Below, piece by piece: positions 1 through 6,754 of a stretch of 13,682 nucleotides of DNA. Both the position numbers and the translations under genes were made by a program. The notes beneath the pieces are model-generated. The model did no database searches and was not told where the DNA came from. It saw nothing but the letters and a program-made list of their open reading frames with translations. Numbering within the stretch: the stretch's first letter is position 1; every line of letters starts with the position of its first letter. The DNA is from Erysipelotrichaceae bacterium (GTDB lineage: Bacteria; Bacillota_I; Bacilli_A; Erysipelotrichales; Erysipelotrichaceae), in contig DMBB01000122.1 of NCBI GenBank assembly GCA_003446295.1, positions 1-13,682 of the forward strand, read 5' to 3'.

Positions 1-235
1 CGGAAGATTCCGGTCCGTAGATCTCGATGATCCTTCCTTTGGGATATCCCCCGATCCCCAGCGCCGCGTCCAGTGACAGCGATCCGGAGGAAATAGCGTC
101 AACGGATACATCCGCCCTGTCTCCAAGACGCATGATGCTTCCCTTTCCGTATTCCTTCTCAATTGCCTTCAGTGCATCCTGAAGCAGCTGATCTTTTTTA
201 TCCTGTTCACTCAGGACTGTCTTTTCTTTTGCCAT
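1..235 (-). CDS. recA: Recombinase RecA, N-terminal part (cut by window edge)
   Basis: RecA is the ATP-dependent DNA strand-exchange protein that forms filaments on single-stranded DNA and triggers the SOS response. Only the first 78 codons are in the window. They read [14 protein letters not shown], then the typical N-terminal helix ending in [14 protein letters not shown], then the start of the ATPase core, stopping at IEIYGPESS, which is the beginning of the Walker A motif (GPESSGKT). The ATG at 235 is preceded by AAGGAGA at a good distance. The gene lies 50 bp downstream of pgsA on the same strand, with no terminator between them, so co-transcription is likely; in Bacillus subtilis cinA sits between these two genes and is absent here. 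I see no LexA-type GAAC-N4-GTTC box directly upstream. The identification is firm; the rest of the protein is outside the window. Confidence 0.97.
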   Translation of the reverse strand, partial: MAKEKTVLSEQDKKDQLLQDALKAIEKEYGKGSIMRLGDRADVSVDAISSGSLSLDAALGIGGYPKGRIIEIYGPESS

Positions 236-285
236 ATACAGTCATTCTCCTTCGATATAATATTCGCCGAAATTCATCAGCTCCC

Positions 286-879
286 TTATTTGCTTTCAAG
301 AATATCGTCTTTCAGCTGTGAGAAATATGAGATGCCGCTTGCAAGTGATACGAATGCGGAGAACCAGAGCAGCAGTTCGCTGACCGGAAGTCCCCACAGT
401 TCAAACGGAAGATTGTTCAGCAGGATCAGTGCGATCGTGCACATCTGCAGAACTGTCTTCAGTTTTCCGAGCATCTGCGCTGAAACAACTTTGCCGTTGC
501 TTGCCGCAAGCATACGGCAGCCATCCACGACGATATCACGGCAGACCATGATGATGACCGGAACAACAGGTATGATCCCTCTGGATGTAAAGAGCAGGAA
601 CATCGTTGTCGTCAGCATCTTGTCTGCGATCGGATCGGCGAATTTGCCGAATGTTGTCTGCAGATTCCTGCTGCGGGCGATATGTCCGTCCAGGAAGTCC
701 GTAAATGCCGCAATCAGATAAATGCCCAGCACAATGAAGTTGATGATGGAAATATTAACGGAATCGAAGGTAAAAATACGAGGTTCAATTCCAGCCTGTG
801 CGTACGGGAATATGTACACCAGTACAACGACCGGCACCAGTATGATCCTTAATACTGTCAATCGATTCGGAAGATTCAT
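286..879 (-). CDS. pgsA: CDP-diacylglycerol--glycerol-3-phosphate 3-phosphatidyltransferase
   Basis: This integral membrane enzyme makes phosphatidylglycerophosphate from CDP-diacylglycerol and glycerol-3-phosphate, the committed step to phosphatidylglycerol and cardiolipin. The 197-residue protein has the usual family length and carries the complete CDP-alcohol phosphatidyltransferase signature D-G-x2-A-R-x8-G-x3-D-x3-D, with D64, G65, A68, R69, G78, D82 and D86; the acidic residues bind the catalytic metals. The N terminus (MNLPNRLTVLRI) is typical of PgsA, and hydrophobic segments lie near residues 8-24, 45-60, 88-112, 140-155 and 163-185. The ATG at 879 follows a strong AAGGAGTG ribosome binding site. 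It is the first gene of a probable pgsA-recA transcript, with two candidate promoters upstream. Identification is secure from the signature and the N terminus. Confidence 0.96.
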   Translation of the reverse strand: MNLPNRLTVLRIILVPVVVLVYIFPYAQAGIEPRIFTFDSVNISIINFIVLGIYLIAAFTDFLDGHIARSRNLQTTFGKFADPIADKMLTTTMFLLFTSRGIIPVVPVIIMVCRDIVVDGCRMLAASNGKVVSAQMLGKLKTVLQMCTIALILLNNLPFELWGLPVSELLLWFSAFVSLASGISYFSQLKDDILESK

Positions 880-909
880 ATAAACACTCCTTTTTTATAT
901 TCAATCGCT

Positions 910-915
910 AGTATA
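910..915 (-). promoter_or_regulatory. Candidate proximal pgsA promoter (extended -10)
   Basis: On the minus strand the sequence reads TGA-TATACT, an extended -10 element (TGn plus 5/6 match to TATAAT). There is no convincing -35 at 17 bp, as is common for extended -10 promoters. Start of transcription would fall near 903, leaving a leader of about 24 nt that contains the pgsA ribosome binding site. Sequence reading only. Confidence 0.4.
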
Positions 916-956
916 TCACATCCGCCGCCGTTCCATACATCTGAAGATCATTTGTT

Positions 957-971
957 CTGTTTCTCAAACAG
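957..971. repeat. Perfect inverted repeat in the pgsA leader
   Basis: The sequence CTGTTT-CTC-AAACAG is a perfect 6-bp inverted repeat with a 3-bp centre. It lies immediately downstream of the distal candidate pgsA promoter (about +2 to +16 of that transcript), so it could be a repressor operator or a 5' hairpin. It does not match the Firmicute LexA box. Confidence 0.4.
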
Positions 972-979
972 CCGTGTAT

Positions 980-1008
980 AATGTAGCATAATGTTGCGAA
1001 TATTGCAA
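980..1008 (-). promoter_or_regulatory. Candidate distal pgsA-recA promoter
   Basis: On the minus strand TTGCAA (1003-1008) is separated by 17 bp from TACATT (980-985), which is preceded by TGC and therefore also has an extended -10 form. The -35 is 4/6 and the -10 is 4/6. The spacing is ideal and the stretch is AT-rich, downstream of the rnpB terminator. The -35 lies among several TTGC/GCAA half-sites. No experimental support is available. Confidence 0.45.
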
Positions 1009-1075
1009 GTTTATGCAACTGTATAGATTGGTGCAGCTATGATCTGTTTCGCAGAATGTAATTCAATGTCTGCAT

Positions 1076-1108
1076 AAAAAGAAAGAGAAGACTTTTGCAA
1101 GCCTTCTC
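1076..1108 (-). terminator. Rho-independent terminator of rnpB
   Basis: Read on the minus strand, a 10-bp stem (1099-1108 pairing with 1085-1094, one G-U pair) closes a GCAA tetraloop and is followed directly by TTTCTTTTT (1084-1076). It starts four bases after the P1 stem of the RNase P RNA, so it is the natural end of that transcript. Confidence 0.9.
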
Positions 1109-1111
1109 CTG

Positions 1112-1468
1112 AACAGGCACACTCGGTAAGCCATGTTCTGTCTGTCCGAAAACGGACATGGCAGCCATTTATCTGAGCTTTCGCCCCCTCCCTCGGCTTC
1201 ATTTCGCTCCGGGAGATTCTCCTACCAAATTTGGATTTCTCGCTTGAGGGGTTTATCGCGTTCCACCCGGCGGGTTTCCCTGCCGGCTCCGTCACTGTGA
1301 CACATTATGGACGTAGACCATGGACAATGTCTTTAGGTTTCCGTTCCGCCGTCAGCTTACGCTGCCTGGCCTTATTGATTGGACCAGCACAATCACTACC
1401 GCCGTCTCAGGCGGTGCGAGCATGGACTTTCCTCTGGTTTCCCAGCGGCTGCCTCAAGATGGCCTGTT
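1112..1468 (-). ncRNA. rnpB: RNase P RNA, bacterial type B
   Basis: This is the catalytic RNA of ribonuclease P, which removes 5' leaders from precursor tRNAs. On the minus strand it carries the universal 5' core GAGGAAAGTCCATGC (complement of 1420-1434) and the matching 3' core AACATGGCTTAC (complement of 1126-1137), which form the P4 region. The block at 1221-1265 (GUGGAACGCG, AAACCCCUCAAGCGAGAAAUCC, AAAUUUGGUAGG as adjacent pieces) closely matches the Bacillus-type RNA rather than the E. coli type. The ends are set by P1: AACAGGC-x3-CUUG at the 5' end pairs with CGAG-x3-GCCUGUU at the 3' end around a 3x3 internal loop. A CUGG-GAAA-CCAG hairpin follows as P3. The length, about 357 nt, is somewhat shorter than the roughly 400 nt of B. 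subtilis. The 5' end overlaps the gpsB stop codon. Exact ends are good to a few bases. Confidence 0.96.
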
Positions 1469-1802
1469 ATTTCTTCTGTTCGAACACCTGTTCTTCCAGT
1501 CGTGATATTCTCTTGAGAATATCAATATTCGCCTGGCCCTGCATACTCGGGCTGTTTTCAGCCTGTACCTTCGTACGCCCTTCCAGTTCGATCAGCTTTG
1601 CCCTGAGGGTAGCATTCGTTCTTTCAAGCTCTCCGTTTTTTTCCATCAGATCAGCACATGTATGCTGGAACATCTGGTAATCCTGGATCACAAGATCAAG
1701 GAACGCATCTACCTCTGTAGCATTGTATCCTTTAAAATCAACATTGAACTCTTTATCAAGAATCGCCTGAATATCAAGATTTGCCTTTACTGCCATATTC
1801 AC
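1467..1802 (-). CDS. gpsB: Cell division protein GpsB (DivIVA-like)
   Basis: GpsB is a small coiled-coil adaptor that shuttles between septum and side wall and connects class A penicillin-binding proteins with the division machinery. The 111-residue product has the DivIVA/GpsB N-terminal lipid-binding segment (ILDKEFNVDFKGYNATEVDAF split over residues 14-34, with the typical F-K-G-Y-N and E-V-D-x-F-L-D), a coiled coil up to about residue 78, a polar linker, and the short C-terminal trimerisation helix DILKRISRLEEQVF (94-107). I use the GTG at 1802 because AGGGGG lies 5 nt upstream; an in-frame ATG at 1796 would remove two residues and is a real alternative. The gene is divergent from recU-pbp1A and directly upstream of rnpB, the same neighbourhood as in B. 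subtilis, where GpsB binds PBP1. The stop codon lies inside the mature 5' end of rnpB. Confidence 0.94.
   Translation of the reverse strand: MNMAVKANLDIQAILDKEFNVDFKGYNATEVDAFLDLVIQDYQMFQHTCADLMEKNGELERTNATLRAKLIELEGRTKVQAENSPSMQGQANIDILKRISRLEEQVFEQKK
1504..1523 (-). repeat. Perfect 9-bp hairpin inside the gpsB 3' end, upstream of rnpB
   Basis: GATATTCTC and GAGAATATC form a perfect inverted repeat separated by two bases. In RNA this would give an 8-bp stem with a CAAG loop ending about 36 nt before the 5' end of RNase P RNA. It encodes the conserved GpsB residues D-I-L-K-R-I-S. No U-tract follows, so it is not a terminator; a processing or pausing signal is possible. Confidence 0.5.
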
Positions 1803-1822
1803 TGCTTCCCCCTAATATATTA

Positions 1823-1851
1823 ATTAAAGCAGGATTGGAGTTCAAAATCAA
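1823..1851 (-). promoter_or_regulatory. Candidate gpsB-rnpB promoter
   Basis: On the minus strand TTGATT (1846-1851, 4/6) and TTTAAT (1823-1828, 5/6) are separated by exactly 17 bp. Transcription would start near 1816, giving a leader of about 14 nt that still contains the AGGGGG ribosome binding site at 1813-1808. As no clear promoter is visible inside gpsB just ahead of rnpB, this may serve both genes. Confidence 0.55.
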
Positions 1852-1857
1852 CTGCAC

Positions 1858-1886
1858 TTCCTTATTTAAGTCAAGACAGTTATAAT
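1858..1886 (+). promoter_or_regulatory. Candidate recU-pbp1A promoter
   Basis: A perfect TATAAT lies at 1881-1886. At 17 bp upstream the -35 position holds only TTCCTT (poor). Transcription from it would begin near 1893, immediately before the GTGAGG ribosome binding site of recU. The -10 is convincing; the -35 is not, so an activator or an alternative start site upstream is possible. Confidence 0.45.
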
Positions 1887-1908
1887 AACGTGGTGAGGTT
1901 ATGAGATC

Positions 1909-2490
1909 GTGAACTATCCGAACGGAAAGAAGAATACATTTGTCCATGAAAAGACTTCTGCGGCTCACCGCGGCATGGAACTTGAAAAAGAGATCAATAT
2001 AACCAACAGCAGGTATCTGGCTGATGATACTGCTGTCATTCACAAAAAGCCCACCCCTGTTACGATCGTCAAGGTAGATTATCCGATGCGCTCTGCTGCA
2101 AAGATCACCGAAGCGTATTTCAAACTGCCCAGCACGACGGATTACAACGGGATATACAAAGGAAAGTACATTGATTTTGAGGCAAAGGAATGCGCTTCGA
2201 AAACATCCTTTCCGATCAAATCCATCCACCAGCATCAGATGGTCCATCTGGACGCTGTTGCCAGGCACGGTGCGATCGCCTTTGTCATCGTACGTTTCAC
2301 CAATCTTGATGAAACATATTATGTCAACGCCGGCGATATGACCGGGTATGTACGGAATACCGACCGCAGTTCCATTCCCTATGAATGGTTCAAAGAACAC
2401 GGCATCCTGATTCCATACAACTATATCAAGCCTGTTGATTACCTGAAGATCGTGGATGCACTTTATTTTAAGGAGACTGCCAATGAGTGA
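1909..2490 (+). CDS. recU: Holliday junction resolvase RecU
   Basis: RecU cuts four-way DNA junctions late in recombination and helps chromosome segregation in Firmicutes. The 193-residue protein has the family's length and keeps the catalytic core: S-T-T-D-Y-N-G (D78), then D-F-E-A-K-E (D89, E91, K93), the same acidic residues and lysine that bind the metal in B. subtilis RecU. Further conserved blocks are the N-terminal NYPNGK, RGMELE, AVIHKKPTPV and the C-terminal D-Y-L-K-I. The start is a GTG at 1909 with GTGAGG about 10 nt upstream; an earlier ATG at 1901 is out of frame and stops after three codons. The gene ends inside the next one (ATGAGTGA overlap), so recU and pbp1A are translationally coupled, the same pairing as recU-ponA of B. 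subtilis. Confidence 0.97.
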   Translation: MNYPNGKKNTFVHEKTSAAHRGMELEKEINITNSRYLADDTAVIHKKPTPVTIVKVDYPMRSAAKITEAYFKLPSTTDYNGIYKGKYIDFEAKECASKTSFPIKSIHQHQMVHLDAVARHGAIAFVIVRFTNLDETYYVNAGDMTGYVRNTDRSSIPYEWFKEHGILIPYNYIKPVDYLKIVDALYFKETANE

Positions 2491-5400
2491 AACTCCAAGA
2501 CCGGATGAAACGATGATCGGCCCGGAAGATATAAAAGAGAATGCAGAAGGAACTGTTCAGCCGCCCGCTGTTCCGGCAGATTCTGACGGAGGCACTGAGC
2601 AGCCTGCGGTCGAACCGCCTGCTGTTCCTGCAGAGGCCAAGACCGGACAGGATGCCGGTGCGCCTGCAGCAGAGGCCAAGAAGGCTCCCCTTCCGCCTGC
2701 CAAAGAAAAAGTACAGAATGCATCGTTGAAAAACGGTGTCATAAGGATCAGGAAAGCAATCAGACGAATGAAGAAAAAAGCAGCAGCCCGCAGTTCTTCC
2801 AAAGCAGCCGGAAAGACCGGTGCGAAATCCGCGCCTAAGAAAACTGCGGCGAAAACAACAGATAAACCAGCCGCAAAAGCAGCAGCTGATACTACCGCAA
2901 AAGCTGCGCCGAAGAGATCCTCCGGTACAGCTTCTCACTCCGGAACAAGAAAGAGAAAAAAGAAGCTGAAGGTATATAACCTTCTGACGATGATCGTCAT
3001 CTTCTTCCTGGTCCTCGAGATCATTGCCGGCGCAGCCGGCGGAGCCCTCGTCAGCAGGATGCTGGAAGAAAAGCCGAAGCTGGTCGTCGATGATTTCTTC
3101 TCACCGGAATCTTCGCATGTTTATGACATGAACGGCACCCTGATCGCGGATGTCGGCACACAGCTTCGTGAAAACGTATCGTACAATGAGCTGTCCGAGG
3201 CAGTGATCGACGCCTTCCTGGCGACCGAGGATTCACGTTATTTCGATCATGACGGCTTCGATATCTCCCGCTTTACCAAGTCTGTATTTACGACTGTCAA
3301 GAATATCCTGATCGGCAGCAGTGCCCGTCAGGGAGGATCGACATTCACGATGCAGCTGGTCAAGCTGACATACTGGCAGAATGAAGAAGCCGGCATCGCA
3401 AGATCAAAGGATATCGAATACAAGATCCAGCAGATCGCGCTTGCCAGGGAACTGGAAAAAGAAACAGACAAAAAATCGATCCTTGAGCTTTACCTGAACA
3501 AGCTGAACTTCGGCGGTACAGGCAATATCCGCGGTATCGAGATGGCAAGCCAGTATTATTACGGAAAGTCAGCCGGAGAGCTCAACCTGGCAGAAGCAGC
3601 GATGCTTGCCGGCGTTATCAACTCACCCTACTATTACGACCCGCATAACTTCCTGGACTATGCGACAGCACGCAGAAATACCGTATTGTCGCTGATGCTG
3701 AGACACGGATATATCAAGAAGTCCGAATATCAGCTCGCTGTGAACATCAAGGTTGAGGATACGCTTGTGGATCCTTCTTCCAGACGTTCAGGCGGTACAG
3801 GCGGATATGCATATCAGTCCTATATCGACACAGCTATCAGGGAAGCGGAGAAGATCACGGGACAGGATCCTTATTCTGTCGCAATGGAGATCTACACCTA
3901 CATGGATCCGGATGTTCAGACTGTCATGGATAATATCCAGGCCGGATATTATGAAGATGTCTGGTTCCCGGATGATCTGATGGAAGTCGGCATGATCTCG
4001 GAAGACAATCATACCGGTGCCATCGTGGCAGTGGGCGGCGGCCGCAACTACGGACGCGGCGGCAGCATGCTGCTGAACCATGCGACCAGTCAGTACAAGC
4101 AGCCGGGATCCAGCGTCAAGCCGATCCTGGACTATGCGCTGGCATTTGAGTACCTCGGATGGGCAACGAGCCATGTCGTCACAGACAGGCCTCTGATGTA
4201 CGAGGGAACCAATATCATCGTGAAAAACGCAAGCGGTTCGTACGGCGGCCAGATGACGCTGGATTACGCTGTAGGAAATTCGCTGAACACACCTGCAATT
4301 CAGACGCTGCAGGAAGTCATCAATAAAGCAGGATGGCAGACAGTCGTCAACTACATCATGTCTCTGGGATTCTCGCAGATCACTGAAGACAGCTTCGACA
4401 TCGGCTTTGCGATCGGCGGATCCAACCTGGTCGTTTCCTGCAAGGAACTGATGGCAGCACATGCCGTCCTGATGAACGGCGGTTATTACATTGAACCTCA
4501 TACCATACAGCGCATTGAGTTCCGCAGCGGACTGTACGAACCGATCGAACCGTACTATGAGCCTTCACAGGTTCTTACGGAGCAGGCTGCGTATCTGGCA
4601 GCGTATCTGATGTACAGATGCGTTTCCGGACCGTACTACAACTACATGCAGCTGCTGCAGAGAGATTATCCGGTCTACGCAAAGACAGGAACGACCGACT
4701 GGGGCGATGAAGGTCTGGAATACAACATTCCTTCCGGCGTTGCAAAAGATAAGTGGATGGTTTCGGAAACCTCCAGATACACGACTGCTGTATGGGTCGG
4801 TTATGAAAAAGGCGAAAAAGACGCCAACACCTACTTCAGCGATGAAAAGCAGAAAGCCAATATTCCCGGATATATCTCCAACCATATTCTGAGTGCCCTG
4901 ACAGATGATATTCATCCTGAAGGCATACCCAGACCGGAAGGCATATCGGATATCCAGCATATCCTTGGTACATTCCCCTACGCTTCCGTCATTCCGGGCA
5001 TGCCGAGCAGTCTGATCGCCAACGGCATGATCAAGTCAGACTATTACAACCTTGTCGAACCGAGTGAAGGAACACTGGCAACGATCTATAACTTCAATGT
5101 CATCCAGGAATCCGCAGATACGCTGACACTGACATGGCCGGCTTATCCGGATGCGGAAAAGCTGGAAGACGCCGGCAATACGATGGATATCAGTCTGTAC
5201 GATGCATACGGCAATATGCTTGTTGAAGCATACGGCAACAGATTGTTTGATTACAGCTGGATCTACGGACCGGTACGCTATAAGGCAACGCTCACACAGA
5301 ACGGTCAGGTCGTCGGTCAGATCACGAGTGACAGTGAAACGACTACGGAGAATGTCAATCTGCTGCCGGGCATTGATGTACAGGCGTGCGGTTATTACGG

Positions 5401-5728
5401 CTATGAAAAGAGCGATGTGAAGTCAAATGAGATCTGTGTCTCCTTCCGTGCAAAGGAATCTTCGCGCAGCAGGCCGGACAACCAGAGCACGGGATATGAT
5501 TCCACGGTACCGGACAATATCGACGGTGCGATCATGTACAACTATGAAACAGCCAAAGCATGGTCGATCGCCAATGGCGTCATGTACATGGAAGTACGCG
5601 ATACATTGAGAGCCGGAACATTCGAAGTTGTCTATGATACAGATGACGCCGAACAGGTCCTGGCTCCGGGAACGGACATCAACAAATACAACAAAGACAA
5701 TATCGTAACCATCTATTACTTCGGATAA
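2483..5728 (+). CDS. Bifunctional class A penicillin-binding protein (PBP1A type)
   Basis: This 1081-residue membrane enzyme polymerises glycan strands (GT51) and cross-links peptides (transpeptidase). Residues 1-160 are a cytoplasmic tail: first Pro/Ala/Glu-rich with two PPAVPA repeats, then Lys/Ala-rich and strongly basic. A single membrane span covers about 166-190. The GT51 domain shows E-D-S-R-Y-F with catalytic E249, G-G-S-T-F-T-M-Q-L and the L-E-L-Y-L-N-K motif. The transpeptidase domain carries S543-x-x-K546, S600-L-N602 and K734-T-G736. An FN3-like domain follows (about 868-980), and the last 70 residues resemble a PASTA domain (ETAKAWSIANGV; APGTDI; VTIYYFG). The ATG at 2483, preceded by AAGGAG, overlaps the recU stop by 8 bp; an in-frame ATG at 2456 has no ribosome binding site. 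It is the positional equivalent of ponA. The length is well above the roughly 900 residues of B. subtilis PBP1. Confidence 0.96.
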   Translation: MSETPRPDETMIGPEDIKENAEGTVQPPAVPADSDGGTEQPAVEPPAVPAEAKTGQDAGAPAAEAKKAPLPPAKEKVQNASLKNGVIRIRKAIRRMKKKAAARSSSKAAGKTGAKSAPKKTAAKTTDKPAAKAAADTTAKAAPKRSSGTASHSGTRKRKKKLKVYNLLTMIVIFFLVLEIIAGAAGGALVSRMLEEKPKLVVDDFFSPESSHVYDMNGTLIADVGTQLRENVSYNELSEAVIDAFLATEDSRYFDHDGFDISRFTKSVFTTVKNILIGSSARQGGSTFTMQLVKLTYWQNEEAGIARSKDIEYKIQQIALARELEKETDKKSILELYLNKLNFGGTGNIRGIEMASQYYYGKSAGELNLAEAAMLAGVINSPYYYDPHNFLDYATARRNTVLSLMLRHGYIKKSEYQLAVNIKVEDTLVDPSSRRSGGTGGYAYQSYIDTAIREAEKITGQDPYSVAMEIYTYMDPDVQTVMDNIQAGYYEDVWFPDDLMEVGMISEDNHTGAIVAVGGGRNYGRGGSMLLNHATSQYKQPGSSVKPILDYALAFEYLGWATSHVVTDRPLMYEGTNIIVKNASGSYGGQMTLDYAVGNSLNTPAIQTLQEVINKAGWQTVVNYIMSLGFSQITEDSFDIGFAIGGSNLVVSCKELMAAHAVLMNGGYYIEPHTIQRIEFRSGLYEPIEPYYEPSQVLTEQAAYLAAYLMYRCVSGPYYNYMQLLQRDYPVYAKTGTTDWGDEGLEYNIPSGVAKDKWMVSETSRYTTAVWVGYEKGEKDANTYFSDEKQKANIPGYISNHILSALTDDIHPEGIPRPEGISDIQHILGTFPYASVIPGMPSSLIANGMIKSDYYNLVEPSEGTLATIYNFNVIQESADTLTLTWPAYPDAEKLEDAGNTMDISLYDAYGNMLVEAYGNRLFDYSWIYGPVRYKATLTQNGQVVGQITSDSETTTENVNLLPGIDVQACGYYGYEKSDVKSNEICVSFRAKESSRSRPDNQSTGYDSTVPDNIDGAIMYNYETAKAWSIANGVMYMEVRDTLRAGTFEVVYDTDDAEQVLAPGTDINKYNKDNIVTIYYFG

Positions 5729-5729
5729 C

Positions 5730-5770
5730 AAGAACAGGAGCGGCCCATGGTCACTCCTGTTCTTTTTTTC
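5730..5770 (+). terminator. Rho-independent terminator of recU-pbp1A
   Basis: A perfect 10-bp stem (AGAACAGGAG at 5731-5740 with CTCCTGTTCT at 5754-5763, extendable by one A-T pair) is followed by a run of seven T. It begins two bases after the pbp1A stop codon. Confidence 0.95.
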
Positions 5771-5823
5771 TCAGAGTCATTCGGATCAGCGAACTGCAGC
5801 AAATGACGCCTTGTATGAACATG

Positions 5824-5855
5824 AAAAAGAAAGAGACAGCGATCGTGTCTCCTTC
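5824..5855 (-). terminator. Rho-independent terminator of dnaD-nth-esterase
   Basis: On the minus strand a 10-bp stem with one G-U pair (5855-5846 pairing with 5838-5829) encloses a 7-base loop and is followed by TTTTT (5828-5824). It lies about 20 bp beyond the esterase stop codon and faces the pbp1A terminator, so the two converging transcripts are insulated. Confidence 0.9.
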
Positions 5856-5874
5856 GTAGTATGTTTTGTCTATT

Positions 5875-6750
5875 TCAGAATGCGTTGCCCTGCTGTTCAT
5901 TGCCAAAGCCGAAGAACTTCAGCGCATACTGGATATCGCGCTCCCAGACACGCCATTCATGGCTTCCGGGTCCTTCGATGAATTCTGCTTCAAAGCCGAT
6001 CTCTTCACAGTGTTTTCTGAATGCCTGGAAGTTCCCTGTTGTATACATCAGGGGATCTTCCGTGCCTGTGGCAAACAGGAACCGCGGCAGGTCTTTTCTG
6101 CCAGCGGCATGATCGACCGTACGCCATGTATTTGCCGGTGAAGCAAGATATTCATCAACGCTGTCAAATCTGTGCATGCTGTTGTAGAGCCTGAGATCAG
6201 ACTTCATGACGGAGTCTTCGTTCAGTTCGCTCCGCTTCATTGCATACAGCTTCTCCAGGCGTTCCCGGTTGGCTTCCACATTGCGCGGAATACTGGAAAG
6301 CGACGCGCAGGCTGCGAACAGCTCAGGATACGCAAGCGCCAGCTTCAAGGCACCGCCGCCGCCCATCGACAGGCCGGCAATGAAGTTGTCTTCCCGTCTG
6401 CTTGATGCCGGCAGCCAGTGATGTACCAGCGGCATCAGCTCTTCGATGATATATCTGCAGGAATCATAACCCAGCGTGAAGTTGTCCCATGCCTCATAAT
6501 CCGTATTCATAACGGAAGGCATCACAACGATCAGGTCATGTTCGCAGGCATATAATTCGATATTTGATTTTCTGACCCAGTCACTATGACCGCCGAATGT
6601 ACCGTGCAGCAGCCAGAGTACAGGATATTTTTTGTCTTTTCCGTAGAACTGTGCAGGCGTTTCGGTACGTTTGCGGTCCGGAACGATGATGTCGACGTCT
6701 TCGTTGCAGCCGGTAAAGCAGCTTTCGAAATCAATGTGCAGCAATGCCAT
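5875..6750 (-). CDS. Alpha/beta-hydrolase esterase (esterase D / FrmB family)
   Basis: This is a 291-residue cytoplasmic carboxylesterase of the esterase D-like family, which also contains S-formylglutathione hydrolases, acetyl esterases and the tributyrin esterases of lactic acid bacteria. The oxyanion region reads LLHGTFGG, the nucleophile elbow is G-L-S-M-G-G-G (S128 from the chosen start), the acid is in GTEDP (D232) and the histidine in GSHEW (H264). No signal peptide is present. I choose the ATG at 6750 (MALLHIDFES, the typical family N terminus) because GAGGA lies 8 nt upstream; an ATG at 6765 would add five residues and overlap nth but has no ribosome binding site. It follows nth by 4 bp and is last in the dnaD-nth operon. 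The link to DNA repair looks positional rather than functional, and the natural substrate cannot be told from sequence. Confidence 0.9.
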   Translation of the reverse strand: MALLHIDFESCFTGCNEDVDIIVPDRKRTETPAQFYGKDKKYPVLWLLHGTFGGHSDWVRKSNIELYACEHDLIVVMPSVMNTDYEAWDNFTLGYDSCRYIIEELMPLVHHWLPASSRREDNFIAGLSMGGGGALKLALAYPELFAACASLSSIPRNVEANRERLEKLYAMKRSELNEDSVMKSDLRLYNSMHRFDSVDEYLASPANTWRTVDHAAGRKDLPRFLFATGTEDPLMYTTGNFQAFRKHCEEIGFEAEFIEGPGSHEWRVWERDIQYALKFFGFGNEQQGNAF

Positions 6751-6754
6751 AGTT

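Noticed and set aside
1011..1295. A 94-codon open frame on the minus strand
   Set aside because: It lies inside the RNase P RNA gene and its terminator; the nucleotide conservation is that of a structured RNA, and the protein has no recognisable features or ribosome binding site.
1231..1680. A 149-codon open frame on the plus strand
   Set aside because: It runs antisense to rnpB and gpsB, both firmly identified, and has no ribosome binding site or protein-like composition.
1901..1912. Three-codon upstream frame (ATG AGA TCG TGA) overlapping the recU start
   Set aside because: The ATG is only two bases from the GAGG sequence, too close for initiation, and such short frames are expected by chance.
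1774..2400. A 208-codon open frame on the minus strand across recU
   Set aside because: It is antisense to recU, whose catalytic motifs are intact. The low number of stops comes from codon bias in the sense gene.
2456..2482. Upstream in-frame ATG for the PBP, adding nine residues
   Set aside because: It has no ribosome binding site, while the ATG at 2483 has AAGGAG at proper spacing and the coupled ATGAGTGA overlap with recU.
2560..2950. Repeated GC-rich units in the PBP tail as a DNA repeat array
   Set aside because: The repeats are short and irregular and follow from Pro/Ala/Lys-rich codons; there is no constant unit or spacing as in a CRISPR or minisatellite.
3328..3370. Methionine in the GT51 motif G-G-S-T-F-T-M-Q-L, where many PBPs have TQQ
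   Set aside because: A methionine at this position also occurs in other glycosyltransferase 51 proteins such as PBP1C, so it does not indicate loss of function.
3788..4501. A 237-codon open frame on the minus strand inside pbp1A
   Set aside because: It is antisense to the transpeptidase domain, rich in Cys/His/Arg in a way typical of shadow frames, and has no ribosome binding site.
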